Assembly (NCBI GenBank): GCA_002794775.1
Contig: NBAY01000098.1
Span: 1 to 64,000, forward strand
Reading direction: 5' to 3'
DNA length: 64,000 nucleotides
Source: Porodaedalea pini
Lineage: Eukaryota; Basidiomycota; Agaricomycetes; Hymenochaetales; Hymenochaetaceae
Shown here: positions 34,769 through 46,991 of the stretch, one piece after another
How the letters are laid out: the number at the start of each line of letters is the position of its first letter
Numbering within the stretch: position 1 is the stretch's first letter
Translations under genes and position numbers: made by a program
Notes under the pieces: model-generated
Told to the model about the DNA's origin: nothing
What the model saw: only the letters and a program-made list of their open reading frames with translations
The model's database searches: none

Positions 34769-35294
34769 GTGCTGGAGCGCACCGCTTCAGAGCTGGAGTG
34801 GCAGGCAGCGTTGCTGCGAGATAGAGCAGCCGCCATGCGGCCTAACGTCACATTGATGCAGCAGGCTTGGGGTTGAGACAGGATCAGGAAGAAGGCTCAG
34901 GGAAAGGAAAGGAGAAGGGAAAGGTGAGGTAGAGTCGGGACGCATGGAACGCACGCAATGCACGGAACCCTCTATTTAGTCGAAAAAAAGAAACAGAAAA
35001 AGAAAAAAAATATGTACTTCTATAATTTTGTTTTTGAATTAAATGTTTTCCGAGTTTTGTGTTAGGGTTGTTGTTAAGGAAAAGAAATGAGGCAAGGAAA
35101 CACTAGGGGAGTCGAAATGAAGTGAAGAGATAAATTGGGATGGAACCAGCGGAACGGCCGGAATGCTCAAAAATGGCTTGCAGTTGAATGCATGCCTGAG
35201 CAGATTAATAGGATAGGATGACGAGAAGAGATGATGGAGAATTAAAGAAGAAAGGTGCATACATGGAGTCCTCAGAGCGGATCAGAGGTGAAGC

Positions 35295-38200
35295 CTAGGC
35301 ATCAGAGTCAACAGACTCGGAATCAACGTCTGAGACGTCATTCTGGTCCTTGTCTTGCTCTTGGGCGTCATTCATCATTTCAAGCTCTTCCTCAGAGTCT
35401 TCTATGAGTTTGGTAACTGGAACCGAAAGATTAGAACAGGGGAAGTAGGGAATAAGTCGAAACGCAGTGATTCTAAGGTGGGAAACTGCCCCATTGAGTT
35501 CCACCACGATATACGATCCTCCCTCCATTTTTCGAACAACCACGTAAGGGCCAAGGTACCAAGGTTTTGTCTTTCGATTGAGTTCCATTTTCGTTTGTGA
35601 GTTCCTAAGAAGAACAAGTCATCCTGGTTGGAAGTTGTAGTCTTTAATAAGACATCGGTTCACCTCCTCAAACTGTCTTGCATACATGTGCCTGGCATTG
35701 CTGACCTTCTTGGCGATAGCTTCTAAATCCTCAGGGCGTTTTTGAAGCTGGTGAGCTCAGATGGAGACGAGTTCAGTAGTAGAGAGCGGGGACTCGATTG
35801 GGGGTACGAGATATGTAGCTTCAGAGATATCAAAGGGGAGCAGCGGTTCTACTCCATGGACCATGAAGTACGGTGACAGTCCTGTAGCTCGTAGGATAGT
35901 GATTCGTTTGGCCCAAAATACTGAGTGAGCGTGCTCGTGCCAACGCTTCTTGTTTCCTTCTGCGGCTTTCATGAGAGCTTCCTGGACATCAAAATGCTTT
36001 CGTTTGATTAGCCCGTTAGCATGTGAGTTGTAAGCTGAAATATGGATGTGATTGATGTGATAGCACATGAGTTGTAAGCTGAAATACGGATGTGATTGAT
36101 GTGATAGTGATCCTTCAGCCAATCCAGCACAGCAATGAACGGCTTTCCGTTGTCAGTGACGAGTTCTGGGCAAGCTCTGAAGTGGCAGAGTATATCCTCA
36201 AATATGAACTGGCCGATCGCTTTGCCAGTTTCAGAGCGGAGGAGATGGAACTCAGGGTATCCTGAAAGTGAGCATCGTGCATGGACAATGTAGCAATAAC
36301 CTCCTGCTTTTGGCATGACTTTCGTGTTGATGTGGACCTTCCAGAATAGGGGAGCGATGGATGGGACCATTGGTGGAATAAGAACTTGCTTTGTCTGCCT
36401 GATCTGGCATTTGTGGCACGTCTTAACATAGTGCTTGACGTTGTGTCCAAGGGAAGGCCACCAGAACTGATCGAGGAGTCTGGCTCGTACTGAATATACT
36501 CCCTTATGTCCAAGGTCATCATGGGCGGCTTTGACGAGTGTCCATCGATGTTCTGGTTCGATGACTACCTGGTGCCGCTCGTTCTGTGCTTTCCGCCACA
36601 GCTTTCCAGCTCAAATGAAGAATCCTGTCGAGTACCTGACTAGTGCGGGGATGTCCTTCTCTGGGATTGACGAAATTAGCAGTGGGTCTTCTAAGAAGCA
36701 TTTTACATCATCGAGACGACAATCCTTGGCATGTGCTGAGTCAGAGGCCGGGAACAATTCCGGATTGCCTGTTCTGGGCATTCCATTCATTGCGTCTGTT
36801 GCGTTCGATCTGTTTGTTGTGTAGGCGGAACCGACAGAATAAGCTGGACCTAAGACAAACGCGTATGCTTTGTCGATCCATGCCTTGTAGTTGTCCTCCT
36901 CTTGCAGATCAGTTGGTGCAGCATGCCTACGAGACAATCCGTCTGTGCCGGTGAACTCCAAAGCTGGTACATGTCGTAGGATGAACGAGAACAAAAGAAT
37001 GCCAGTGATCCACCTATTGATGGTAGCGTTAGGTTGTAAATCAGGGTTGTTGATCATCCCTTTGATGTACGCTGTGTCCATTTCCATGATGAGCTTGCGA
37101 ACTCCAATGAGAAAGAGACGGTTAGCTCACAGGGCTCAGAATAGACCAAATAACTCGATTTTTGGCTGAGAATACGTAGCTTGGACCGAGTTCCAGTTGA
37201 TGGACCCAAACCTGTTGATACGTCAATGGCTGTCAGCGTGCTCCTGGCCAAGTGTCCAGCCAACTCCGATGATGGATGAGTCAACAGCGAGTACGACCTT
37301 GAGATCTGACTGGTAGTCGATAGCGCAGAGGGCCAGGCACTTCATAACTGCTTCCTTGAGAGCGTCCATGACATCCTGTTCTTCAATTCCCCAGTCGAAA
37401 ATTATGTTCTTCTTCATCAGATGAATGAGCAGGCGAACCATCTTGGCGAAGTCCTTGATAAAGACTTGTAAGACTCCTGCTGTGCCAAGAAATCCCTTGA
37501 CCTCAGTGACTGTGCAACACGACAGCCAGTCGCAGACCTTCTGAATCTTAGAGTCATCTGGTTCTCGACCCTGGTAAGTGCACTTGTGACCAACAATAAC
37601 ACCATATGGGGTGCATATACGTAGCTTTTTGGCTGAGAAAGTTCCTCCCACAACTTTGACTCGTTGAAGGATTCGGTTGACGTCCTGGAGATGCTCCCAG
37701 ACGAAGTGTTGAATCCCTGGGTTCTCAGGGATTGTTTTGTATGATCCATTGGGGAGTTTGTACCGCGTCTTTGGTCCTCTGGCCATAACGTCGTCAGCGT
37801 AGGGGGTCATAACTTCCGCGATCTCGTCTTGCAGAATGAACGTGAGGTCGTTGTGAAGAATTTGAAGCAAATTCATGTACCCCATGGGGAGTACGGTGAG
37901 ACGAAACATTCCTAGGGGTGTCTGGAAGGTAGTCAGATCCTGGGAGCTTTCATGCAAGGTTCACTGGTCGAAGGCGACGAAGAGATCCAGTTCGGTGTAG
38001 CAGGCTCGGCCACCAAATTGCTCGGCAAGCATGTCAACGTTCAGGGGTACAGCTGCGTCACGTATTGTAATTCTATTGAGATCTTGCAGATCGTGGACGA
38101 AGTGAAGCAAGACTCTGTCCTTCTTCATAACTGAAAACATCCATGATTGGTAAGACAAGTTCAAGGGCTCGTAAACTCTGGTGTCGATCTTCTCGTGTAA

Positions 38201-39456
38201 AAGCTTGATCGTCGCTTCTCGAATTCCCAGCAGAATGGGAATGTTCCTGTGGACCCACAGAACATGCAGAACTGTCAGAATGTGTACTGGGTCGAACCAA
38301 CGCGGGTCCAACGCTCCTTGATCAGTCTCTACCCAGGCTAGTGCCCCTTCTTGTAACATGATTAAGTTGATGACTAGCTTCCGTTCCCCAGGCCACAGAA
38401 ATTTGCAGGGATTGACGTCGAAAGTGTCAGCTCATTCCTGTGTAAACTTGCCGGTTGGTGTAAAAGTGAAAGGTTTGGTAGGGAGTACTGGCATCCCTTC
38501 TAGCAGGCTGGGATGCTTGCGTCGCACGATCCTGAATTCCTCGGGGAGCGTTCCAGCAACAGGATGAACCTTATTGGTGACTTTCTTGTAGGCCAGAACT
38601 GTGGGATTGGTGCTGTCTGGGGTTTCGAGGATGCACAAGTCGTATTGAGCATCGTTGATGTCAAGGGATAAGTTATCTGGCAAAAAGAAAAGGTGGCGAT
38701 GGCGTTGTTCATAAATAGAAACTGGAATCATAGAGTCTAAGATCGAAAATACTGAATGTGAAGTTTTGGGAGCGCATATAGTGAGCTGTTCGTCATCTCT
38801 CCGATGCTGGGACATCAGTTCCTCAACCACTGAAAACCCGACTGCTTATTGAAGTGAGTGATGGTATGGACCCCAGTTGCGACCTTGCATTTTCGCCAGC
38901 ATTCGGATGGATCAGTGAGCGTGATATGCTGGTCTCCTGAGAGGAAGTCCTTCGTTTCACACTCAGTGATGGTGAAGAATGGTCGACCAAGTAGGGCCTT
39001 GAAGGGAGCATTTCAAACTACCTGAGCTTGGAGTGAAACATTGACGCCAGCAATGGATACTTTGACATTCTGGATCATCCCCAACATAGAGGAATGACCT
39101 GTATTGGCAGACTCGAGAGTCATTGACTGGTCAGCATGTAGATGGATACCTAATTTCTCCCATACATCTTCACGAATGAGGCAAACAACAGCACCTTGGT
39201 CAAGAATACATTCGACTTCCAATGCATCCACAAAAATTGCCTTAACTGTCCGTAGCAGCAGACATTCTTCGGCAGCTGGTCCTACGTCGTGATCTGGGCA
39301 TGAGCTGTGTGCGATGAGGCTGTTGGTGGACCAGGACAAGCCAGGGTGGCCAGTTCCGGGCATTCCATGCGTTGCACTCATTGTGCTCATTCTGCCTTCC
39401 CTGACCAGATGGACGTCTCCTACTGTCAAACACTTTGTTGTGGTAAGGTCTTTCAT
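35295..39456 (-). pseudogene. pol: Element F pol: protease, RT, RNase H, integrase (decayed)
   Basis: Protease-like segment EVECILDQGAVVCLIREDVW near 39200 (DQG where DSG/DTG is usual). RT has TPYADDVMARG near 37800, different from the YLDD of the chromodomain elements. RNase H follows (VVLAVDSSIIGVGWTLGQ, about 37260-37310). Integrase: zinc finger HDDLGHKG through CHKCQ (about 36400-36500), LVTDNGKPF near 36150, HINHIRISAYNS near 36090. A C-terminal module (KTKPWYLGPYVVVR near 35550) and acidic tail end the protein. Stops and frame changes are common, a frameshift lies near 38820-38870, and two copies of about 44 bp are duplicated at 36020-36107 inside the integrase. Confidence 0.9.
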
Positions 39457-39492
39457 CTGTTTTCGTATGTCGGGGGCCAGAGCTAACAGTTC

Positions 39493-41475
39493 TCATTGTG
39501 AGATGGTGATGTTTGAGTCGAGAGAGCGAGTGAGGACTGTCTGTGCGACCGCAGCGTCTTTGACTGGGGACATGTAACGGTACTGCGGCTGCATAGATGA
39601 CGTCTTGGGTGCATCAGCGGGCTGTGGCTTTGCTGGGCAGGTCAAGGCCTCTGGCTTCACTGCAGGGACTGGAGTTGTCTTGGGTTCTGTTCTAGGGGGC
39701 GCAGTTGGTTTAGGGGGGACTTGTACTCCATCGAACTTAGCTTTTCGTGCCGCACTGGTCCTCTTCCTTGCTTCTCCTAGCAACACCTCGAGTCTCTCTA
39801 CCTCGTATTCGTCTTCCGGGATCTCTTCAATCATTGCTGAGGCCACGAGAACGGGTTCGGGGAATGTAGTTTTGGAGTCAGCGACTTCAACTAAGTTGAC
39901 TGTATGCGCGACTTGATCTTTTCCTAGGAATCTGTTGATGCGTTCCATGATCATTCGTCCAGGGACTGTGCTTGGGACGAAGCTCCCATTGGCCAGGGTA
40001 ACTCATCCTTCCGCATTGCGTGCGCACTTGCCGTTCTGGATATATTCAAGGACTTTTGGGCAAGATCGAATGAAATGGCTTAGCTCCCCACAGAACATGC
40101 ACCCTGGGTTCCATGGCTGTGAAGGTACAGGTGCTGCTGGTGATGTCGAGACTGGTGTGTTGCTTCTAGTTGTACCTGATCCTCGTCCCATGGCATTGAG
40201 CTGGACTTGGAAGCTCTTGAGTGTTTCCATGACTGTGCTGAGATCGACCTCCTCCTTTTTGATGGTAATCAAGCTGCTGGAAGTCAAGGTACGTGGCGCC
40301 TGAGTCGTTGAGCCACTGAATGATGCTCCTCCAAGGATGAAGTTGGTGTGCTGGATGATAGTTTCGATTTTGTAGGGGTCGCCTTCTTTGTGATCGGACT
40401 CCTTGATCTCTAAGCGCCAAAGAAGCACTGTACATAAGTTGCCGGTGATTCCTCTCAGGAATGCGTGCTGGGATTCTGGCTTGGTGAGCTTATCTTTCGC
40501 GATAAGATAGTCAGATTGAACTACGAAATCTCGCTTATACTGTCCCAGACCTTCATGAGAGCGAATCCCTTGTTTGGCTCGGTCGACGACCATTTGCTCA
40601 AACTCAGTGCAGGAGTAGCGTTGTCCTGCTCCAAGGCTTGGGTATAGTCCAGTGGTTGCTTTCTTGATGTTGTTCCATACGATCGGGTTGGCTTTGAACT
40701 CGTCCAAGGTTTCCCAGAGTTCAGCGACTTCTGCCGAGGCGTAGTACCTGGCGTATTTGGCTTTCAATCCGTCGTCCCAATTGAGATCATCGGCGAGGAA
40801 CTCGATATCCTCAAAGTAATGGGGTAGGTCCCTGGCATTGGAACCATCAAAGTGTGGGGCATTGTGCTGCCCACGTCATGGTGCTCTCATCGCCATTGGT
40901 GGCTGATAGATAGTGTGGAGGGACGAGCGTAAGATCTGAGGAGTTAACGATGAGGTAAGACGTTGGCAAGTGGCAAGAGTTCCGGACACTAAAGGAGCTG
41001 CTAGTGGAATGGACGGGTCAGACGGAACGGACAGAACGACTGGGGAAGAGAATACCATGGCGGGACTGGATGAAGGAAACTGTAGATGTGATAGACGAAG
41101 AGTAGGGCTTCCTGGCGGTGAGGTGGACTGCTGGGAATCAGTCGGGGATTGGGATTCTGAGGTGGACTGCGGAGCAGATGGTTCTGCTGATGTCAGAGGT
41201 AAATTTGAGCTGAGAAATGAGAACGGGGACGAGATTGTAGATGGAAATGATGACAGAAAGTTTGATGAGTCTTCTGATACTGAGGCTTGGACTGCTGAAG
41301 ATGGAGGTGAAGGGGAGTGATCGTCGAGATCCTCTGACCTGTGTGGATCGGATGATAAGATGTGGTCAATGGTTTCTTCTTCACCTGAGTCTGTTGATTG
41401 AATCTGTGCTTCTCTGGCTTCACGTTCTAGCCTGGCTAGAATCCACTTATTCGGTGGGTGACCTGAACATGACAC
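39493..41475 (-). pseudogene. gag: Element F gag (decayed)
   Basis: Starts at ATG 41475, 30 bases from the LTR. A Ser/Pro-rich N-terminal part of about 200 residues is followed after one TGA (about 40874) by the gag core (HFDGSNARDLPHYFEDIEF, then LKAKYARYYASAEVAELW), a CCHC knuckle CMFCGELSHFIRSC (about 40070-40110) and a Pro-rich tail. Further stops lie near 40001 and 39491. Pol follows in the same frame after the stop at 39491. Homologous to the gag of element C. Confidence 0.88.
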
Positions 41476-41483
41476 GATTGAAA

Positions 41484-41503
41484 CCCCCTTGTGGTGGGCT
41501 CCA
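41484..41503 (-). promoter_or_regulatory. Element F primer binding site (tRNA type)
   Basis: Minus strand TGGAGCCCACCACAAGGGGG, two bases after the LTR end. Same as in element C apart from one G to A change. Confidence 0.72.
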
Positions 41504-41505
41504 CT

Positions 41506-41775
41506 TGAAAATACTGAGTTCCGGTTGTTAGTGAATGGGAATCAGATGAATGAGTTCGAGGGAGATGTGTCTAGTGGGTAAATACCCTCGTTCTGGTCGA
41601 GTTCTGTGGGTTCTGGATCGCAGGGTTTGGGTTGCGTGTGTTCTGGTGTGTCAGGGGCAATGGAATCGGTGAAGTGTACTAGTAGGGAAGTGTTCAAAGC
41701 GTAGCACTGGCGGAGCGCTTGAGATGTGTGGGATCATTGGTGGCTGTGTCAGAAGACACGGAGATGTGCTAATAC
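41506..41775 (-). repeat. Element F 5' LTR, left piece
   Basis: Begins TGAAAATACTGAG like 31759 and follows it to AATAC (41771-41775), where element G enters. Confidence 0.92.
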
Positions 41776-42198
41776 TGTCAGGACTCAAACTCTTCCTTTC
41801 TTGTAATTTCCCTTTTACCATTTCTTTTCTTTTAACCGCCCCTTTTCATCATATTTAATCATCTTTTCAATCATTTCCCACACTCCCTCCACATGACCTT
41901 CATTCATTCCATTCCGTTCATTTATGTAACTTTAGATAATATAGTCTCACGGTCGCCACTATATAAGGTCTCAGGAATTGCATGAACTCCTTGTTCTGCT
42001 TTTCCTCTTACCTCCACGACGACCTAGGTGAGACTCATCCCCTTTGTATTAGTTTAGACTTGTGTTAATCCTCTTACCTCCACGATGACCTAGCCTGAGT
42101 AAGTGTGTCCCGAGTCTACGCTCGAGTATAGCACGTCCCAGACAACAGTCAGCTGAGGCCTGCCTAGTCCGAGTCATCTCCCTGACTCCCGCCTAACA
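41776..42198 (+). repeat. Element G 5' LTR with promoter
   Basis: 423 bp, TGTCAGGACTCAAAC to CGCCTAACA. TATATAAGG at 41960 is 33 nt before GTTCTGCTTTT (41993-42003). Confidence 0.96.
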
Positions 42199-42199
42199 T

Positions 42200-42210
42200 A
42201 AAAGCAGAAC
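42200..42210 (+). promoter_or_regulatory. Element G self-priming site
   Basis: AAAAGCAGAAC, one base after the LTR, perfect complement of 41993-42003. Confidence 0.75.
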
Positions 42211-42312
42211 CCCACCCAGGCTCATCCCCAGTGTACGTCGTCGCTGTCGACTCGCCTTCACTCGGTCTAGAGGAGTGATCCCCTCGAAGGACTTGATGTG
42301 TAAACCCCCTAA

Positions 42313-42594
42313 ATGACAACCCTCAACCCTGCCTGGACATTTTTGGACATTCGTGTATTACAAAAACACCGCAACCAGCCTTTCCCGGCCCTGGCTCTCC
42401 GGATTAGCCTCTGGTGGAGCATGCACCTGACATGGACGTGGGCAACCAGACGAGTACAAGCCTCGACGACAATCTCGTTCGTGATCTCGCTCGGCTCCTT
42501 CCGCCTTGTCATCAACTTCACCGACGAACCCGTTCAACATTGGCGTAACCCCGGATTGAACTTGCAGCCCATCCCTGTTCCCCCTCCGGTCTAG
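42313..42594 (+). CDS. Conserved leader ORF of element G (93 codons)
   Basis: Aligns with the leader ORF of element E (MTTLNPA, RISLWWS, TTISFVISLGS, INFTDEPVQHWRNPG, PIPVPPP). It ends at TAG 42592-42594. The -1 frame from 42549 on is the gag frame (SGLVKIDLTEEQQQALP), which has no ATG before conserved residues. Either a frameshift or splice joins them or gag starts at a non-ATG codon. No known domain. Confidence 0.5.
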   Translation: MTTLNPAWTFLDIRVLQKHRNQPFPALALRISLWWSMHLTWTWATRRVQASTTISFVISLGSFRLVINFTDEPVQHWRNPGLNLQPIPVPPPV

Positions 42595-42905
42595 TCAAGA
42601 TAGATCTCACAGAAGAACAACAGCAGGCCCTACCTTCATCGTCACAGTTTGACCCAGACCGCGCCTCGTACGTCGCAACTGACAACGAGCACGTCACCCA
42701 CGACATCTGGTGGAGCGACGTCAGACACGCTTGGTACTCAACTAACAAACAAGCCCAACGAGTTCGGTGGACACCTCGAACCCCTCGCGCACCATCATCA
42801 CCTACTGTTTCGACATCGTCGGTCGTCCTCCCAAGCGAACCAGGAGGTTATTGTACGCCCTGTAGAGACTCATCGCCGCCAACACCTCCCGAACACCCAT
42901 TCCAC

Positions 42906-44000
42906 ATGCTGGCACTGACAATGTCGACATCTACAGGGTTCACTCCACAACAACAATGGGAGCTTGCAGCGTTAATCGCTGCGGCCTTTACTCAGCAAGC
43001 GGCAAATGCCCCCGCTACACAAACTGGGAATGCTCCACCCCCCAACATTGATGTCGCCCAGCCACGTGAATTTGCTGGCGGTGATGATTACCTCAACTTC
43101 AAGCGTGAAGTCCTACTCTTCGTCTCGGCGAACCCCACAAGGTACCCCTCGTCGTCGAGTAAGATCTATGTCGCCCTCTCGTACCTCAAGGGTGGCAACG
43201 CATTGACGTGGGCTCAAAACTACGTCCAGGAGTTCATGACCAGTGGCATTGTGAGCTTCACAGATAGCTGGGCAAGGTTCCAGGAACGACTGGATGCCTC
43301 CTTCGACAACCCAAACAGAAAGGAGAAGGTGTTGAAGAAGTTCTGAGAAAAGATCCAGAAGGACCTCTCTGCTGACAAGTTCTTCCAAGACCTCAACGTA
43401 ATCATCAAGGCAGCAGAGCTAACAGACGATAGTGTCATCTGCGATCACCTAAAGCGTGCAATGAACATCGAGGTGGTCCATGGAGTGCTAAGGTCGATGC
43501 CAGTCCCGACGAAGTACGAAGACTGGAAGAAAAAGGCTGTCGAAATCGATTGCGGCGAACAGCAGATCTGCGCCATCCAACAAGGCTGTGTGTTACCCCC
43601 AACGCATCCGCAGCCCCAGCAGGCGCCACCCATCCGTCGTCCGTTTGCAGCCCCCCACGTCGGCAAGCACGATGTGACTGGCGTTACCTTCGGAGGCGCC
43701 AGTCAACCCATGGACGTCTCGATGAATGAGGCACAACGAAAATGTGCGTGCTGGATCTGTGGCGGGCTGGGCCACTTCAAGGACAAGTGCCCACAGGGAA
43801 AGCCGATCATCCAGCATATGCTGCAGATGATGGTGCCCGGTGAACGTCGCCTCCTCGCCGATGAGTTAGGTGCGATGAAGGAATCGGCCTTCGAGGAAGT
43901 CGTAGACACTCGGAGGACAACTGTGGAGGACTATGTGGAGGAAGAAGGTGATGATGAAGAGGTCGTCGACTCGCAGGGTTTTGTGAGTGGTCAGGCGTAG
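42906..44000 (+). pseudogene. gag: Element G gag (one TGA)
   Basis: First in-frame ATG at 42906; conserved in-frame sequence extends upstream to 42549. Core PREFAGGDDYLNFKREVLLF, then the CCHC knuckle CWICGGLGHFKDKC (about 43750-43790). TGA at 43344-43346 is at the same site as in D. Ends TAG 43998-44000 within the frameshift stem-loop. Confidence 0.9.
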
Positions 44001-44018
44001 CCACCGGGGCGACTGACC
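43976..44018 (+). promoter_or_regulatory. Element G -1 frameshift signal
   Basis: GGGTTTT (43976-43982) in gag phase, a 6-nt spacer, GGTCAG (43989-43994) and CTGACC (44013-44018). Confidence 0.75.
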
Positions 44019-45994
44019 AAGAAGTTCCAAGGGTTTCAAGTTCGGATCCGTTAAAATATAGTCAACCGCCTGTACAATATATAGATGCAAATGGCGTCGA
44101 CGACTTTTCTGACTACGAAAACCCTACTGGTGTGGACGAAGAAGGCATTGAAGAGAAGTTGTTCATGAGGGGAACTGGCGGACGCCAGCTGGACCTCCTC
44201 CTGAACGTCGGACACAGCATAGTGGGTGAGACGAGAGAGGTGGATGCGCATGCCCTTGTGGATTTGGGATGCACGGGATCATGCATCGACGTCAGGTTCA
44301 TCGAGCGATACGGGTTGGAGACCAAACAATACATTTGACCCCTCGCAGTGCTCAATGCTGACGGCACGCACAACGAAGCTGGGTTGATCAAGGAATACGT
44401 CGACATCGAGCTTATGATTGGGAATCACAAGGAGAGGATTGTCCTTGCGGTGACGTCGCTGGCATCATCAAACATCTTCCTTGGTTACAATTGGCTTCAA
44501 CGACACAACCCGGAGGTCGATTGGAAGGCGGGTTTGATTGAATTCACCCATTGCCCAGAGGAATGCGTGATCGAGAAGGAGCAGGTGAAGGAGACGAGGA
44601 GGGTGAGAGAGGTGCAAATGGACAAGGCGTCCTGGCCCGCATACCTCAATGACTACGCCGACGTCTTCTCGGAGAAGGGGTTTGAGAAGTTGCCTGAACA
44701 CCGGCCATGGGACCACGTCATCAATCTGAAGCCTGACTTCAAGCCCAGTGACTGCAAGATCTACCCACTCACGCCAACAGAGCAGCAGTCGCTAAAGGAC
44801 TTCCTCGACAAGAATCTGAAGTCTGGTCGTATCCGACGATCGATATCACCCATGGCGTCGCCCTTCTTCTTCATCAAAAAGGCCGACAAATTGCTATGCC
44901 TGATCCAGGATTACTGTAAGCTTAATGATGGTACGATCAAGAACAAGTATCCCCTCCCTCTCATCGACGAACTCATTGATAAGGTCAAGAAAGCGAAGTA
45001 CATCACTAAGCTTGACCTTTGCTGGGGATACTACAACGTCCGGATCCGCGAAGGCGATGAGTGGAAGGCAGCCTTTCGCATGAATATGGGTCTCTTCGAA
45101 CCGACGGTAATGTTCTTTGGTCTTTGCAACACACTGGCGACATTCCAAGCTTTCGTCAACCACATCTTCAAGGGACTGATCTATGACAACCTGATCGTCG
45201 TCTACCTCGACGACATACTGATTCTGTCACAAACTCTCGAGGAACATATCGAGACATCGAGACGCGTCCTTCAGATCCTGCGAGAGAATGGCCTATACCT
45301 AAAATCGGAGAAGTGCAAGTTTGACGCCAAAGTGGTAAAGTACCTCAGCCACATCGTCGGCAATGGCGAGATCAGAGTGGACCCGGTGAAGACAGAAGCA
45401 ATCGCAGACTGGCCCGTCCCATGAAACGTCAAACAGCTACAACAATTCCTCGGCATGGGCAACTGGCTGCAACGATTCATCAAGGACTACAGCAAGGTAG
45501 TCCATCCGCTGACATCGCTGACGGGCAAGAAGGACTGGGTATGGGAGACTGAACAGCAGGAGGCGTTTGAGGATTTGAGATGACGTCTCTGCTCACCTCC
45601 AGTCCTGGCCATCGTGAACGATGAGGGCCCTTTCCGCATTGAAGCGGACTCGTCGAACTTCACGCTTGGAGGAGTGTTGTTGCAGAAGCAGGAAGGCAAG
45701 TGGAGGGTAGTCGCCTACAGGTCGGAAGTGCTCCTGCCAGCGGAACGAAACTATGAGATCTACGACAAGGAGATGCTCGCGATTGTTTTGGCACTCAAGG
45801 AGTGGAGGCAATACCTCCTTGGTGCCCGTCATCCCATCGAGATCTGGTCCGACCACGCTAACCTCACCTACTTCAGGTCAGCGCAAAAGCTGAGCTATCG
45901 ACAAGCTCGCTGGCAGACAGAACTCGAGGAATTCGACTTCCACCTCGAACACAAGTTGGGGAAGACGATGGGCAAGGCGGACTTACTGTCACGC
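43983..45994 (+). pseudogene. pol: Element G pol, first part: protease, RT, RNase H
   Basis: Protease-like ALVDLGCTGSCID (Ser of DSG replaced by Leu), RT with YLDDILI near 45206, RNase H through DHANLTYF. TGA codons at 44336 (AGA in D), 45422 (CGA in E) and 45581 (CGA in D). Cut at 45994 by solo LTR K1, within the linker between RNase H and integrase. Confidence 0.92.
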
Positions 45995-46991
45995 TGTGGA
46001 GATCCTGATGCCGCTGGCCTCGGAATCGGCTCTATTAGGTTCAACTCGACTCAGGACAGTCTAACAAGTATCCCCGACGCATTTCAGGACAGTTTCAGTG
46101 TTTGGCAGTATTAACTCGACGCATACAGCTTGGTTCTGCACCGGTGAGCCACCGAAGTCCGTTTTGGGTCACATCTGGTATTGTTCCGAGCCTCCCGAAG
46201 CTTAATTACTCATGTTCTCGAGTTACGGCTCCGAGTTCTGGCTATTTGGTGTTGTTTGGCTAGAGCCTCCGGTCTGTCTTTGTGTCCTTTGTACGCCGCT
46301 CAGAGGCTCAACCCTCTGTTGGTTATTTAAACACTCATGTAAATGTCTCAAAAATAAAAGTTTAGTTCCCCTGAGTCAGTCCCAGTCTTTGGTTCTCGTC
46401 TCCGTTGCCGTTCAGTGTCATTCCGTCCGTTCCGTCCGTTCTGTCTCGAGTCCCGTTTTCGGCCAAATCTTGCTTTCGCTATATCGCCCTCAGTTCTTAT
46501 CCGTTTCCCGAGCTCTCTTCAGATTCTTAATCTCGTCGAAAATCGCTTTCGAACATTGTCTTTTCTTGCACGATTCCGAGCCCGCGTCGCAGAGCTACGA
46601 AAATAGCTTTTGGTTCCGGGAGTTCCGTGCGTTCCGCCAGCCGCAACCAGTGCAACTGCTATATCTCCGTCAATTCTGCATCGCGTCTCGAGGTCTTTTC
46701 AGATTCAGAATCGTCTCGACGAATAGTATCGATTCCTATCTTCACTGGCGAGTTTCCGAGCCCGGGTTGTCAAGATCGTAGTCGCTCTTTGTTCTCTGAC
46801 CGCATTTAGGCACGTTTTGCTGGTCGTCCTTTGTACTCGCGTCCTCGAGTCGACACCTAGCCCCGAGTATTCTATTACACTTCCCCACACTTCCTGACAC
46901 TATCCCCTCCATCAGACACGTTAGAGTGAACCCCCAGTGGCCGAACTCAACCAGGTCCGAGTCTGCCAGTAGACCGTACCGTCACCTTTCA
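45995..46991 (+). repeat. K1: 997-bp solo LTR inserted in element G
   Basis: Bounded by TGTGGAGATCC and CACCTTTCA with a perfect 4-bp duplication ACGC (45991-45994 and 46992-46995). It contains TTATTTAAAC near 46323 and AATAAA near 46353 in plus orientation. The open frame at 46212-46781 is not conserved as protein. A second, reverse copy is K2. Its parent element is not in the window; 4-bp duplications resemble C and F. Confidence 0.88.

Noticed and set aside
38800..38880. Frame change between protease and RT of element F as a programmed frameshift
   Set aside because: No slippery heptamer or hairpin is visible and there is no second copy to show conservation; random decay is simpler.
46212..46781. 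189-codon open frame in K1
   Set aside because: The sequence is a solo LTR with defined ends, and the reverse copy K2 does not keep the frame as protein.
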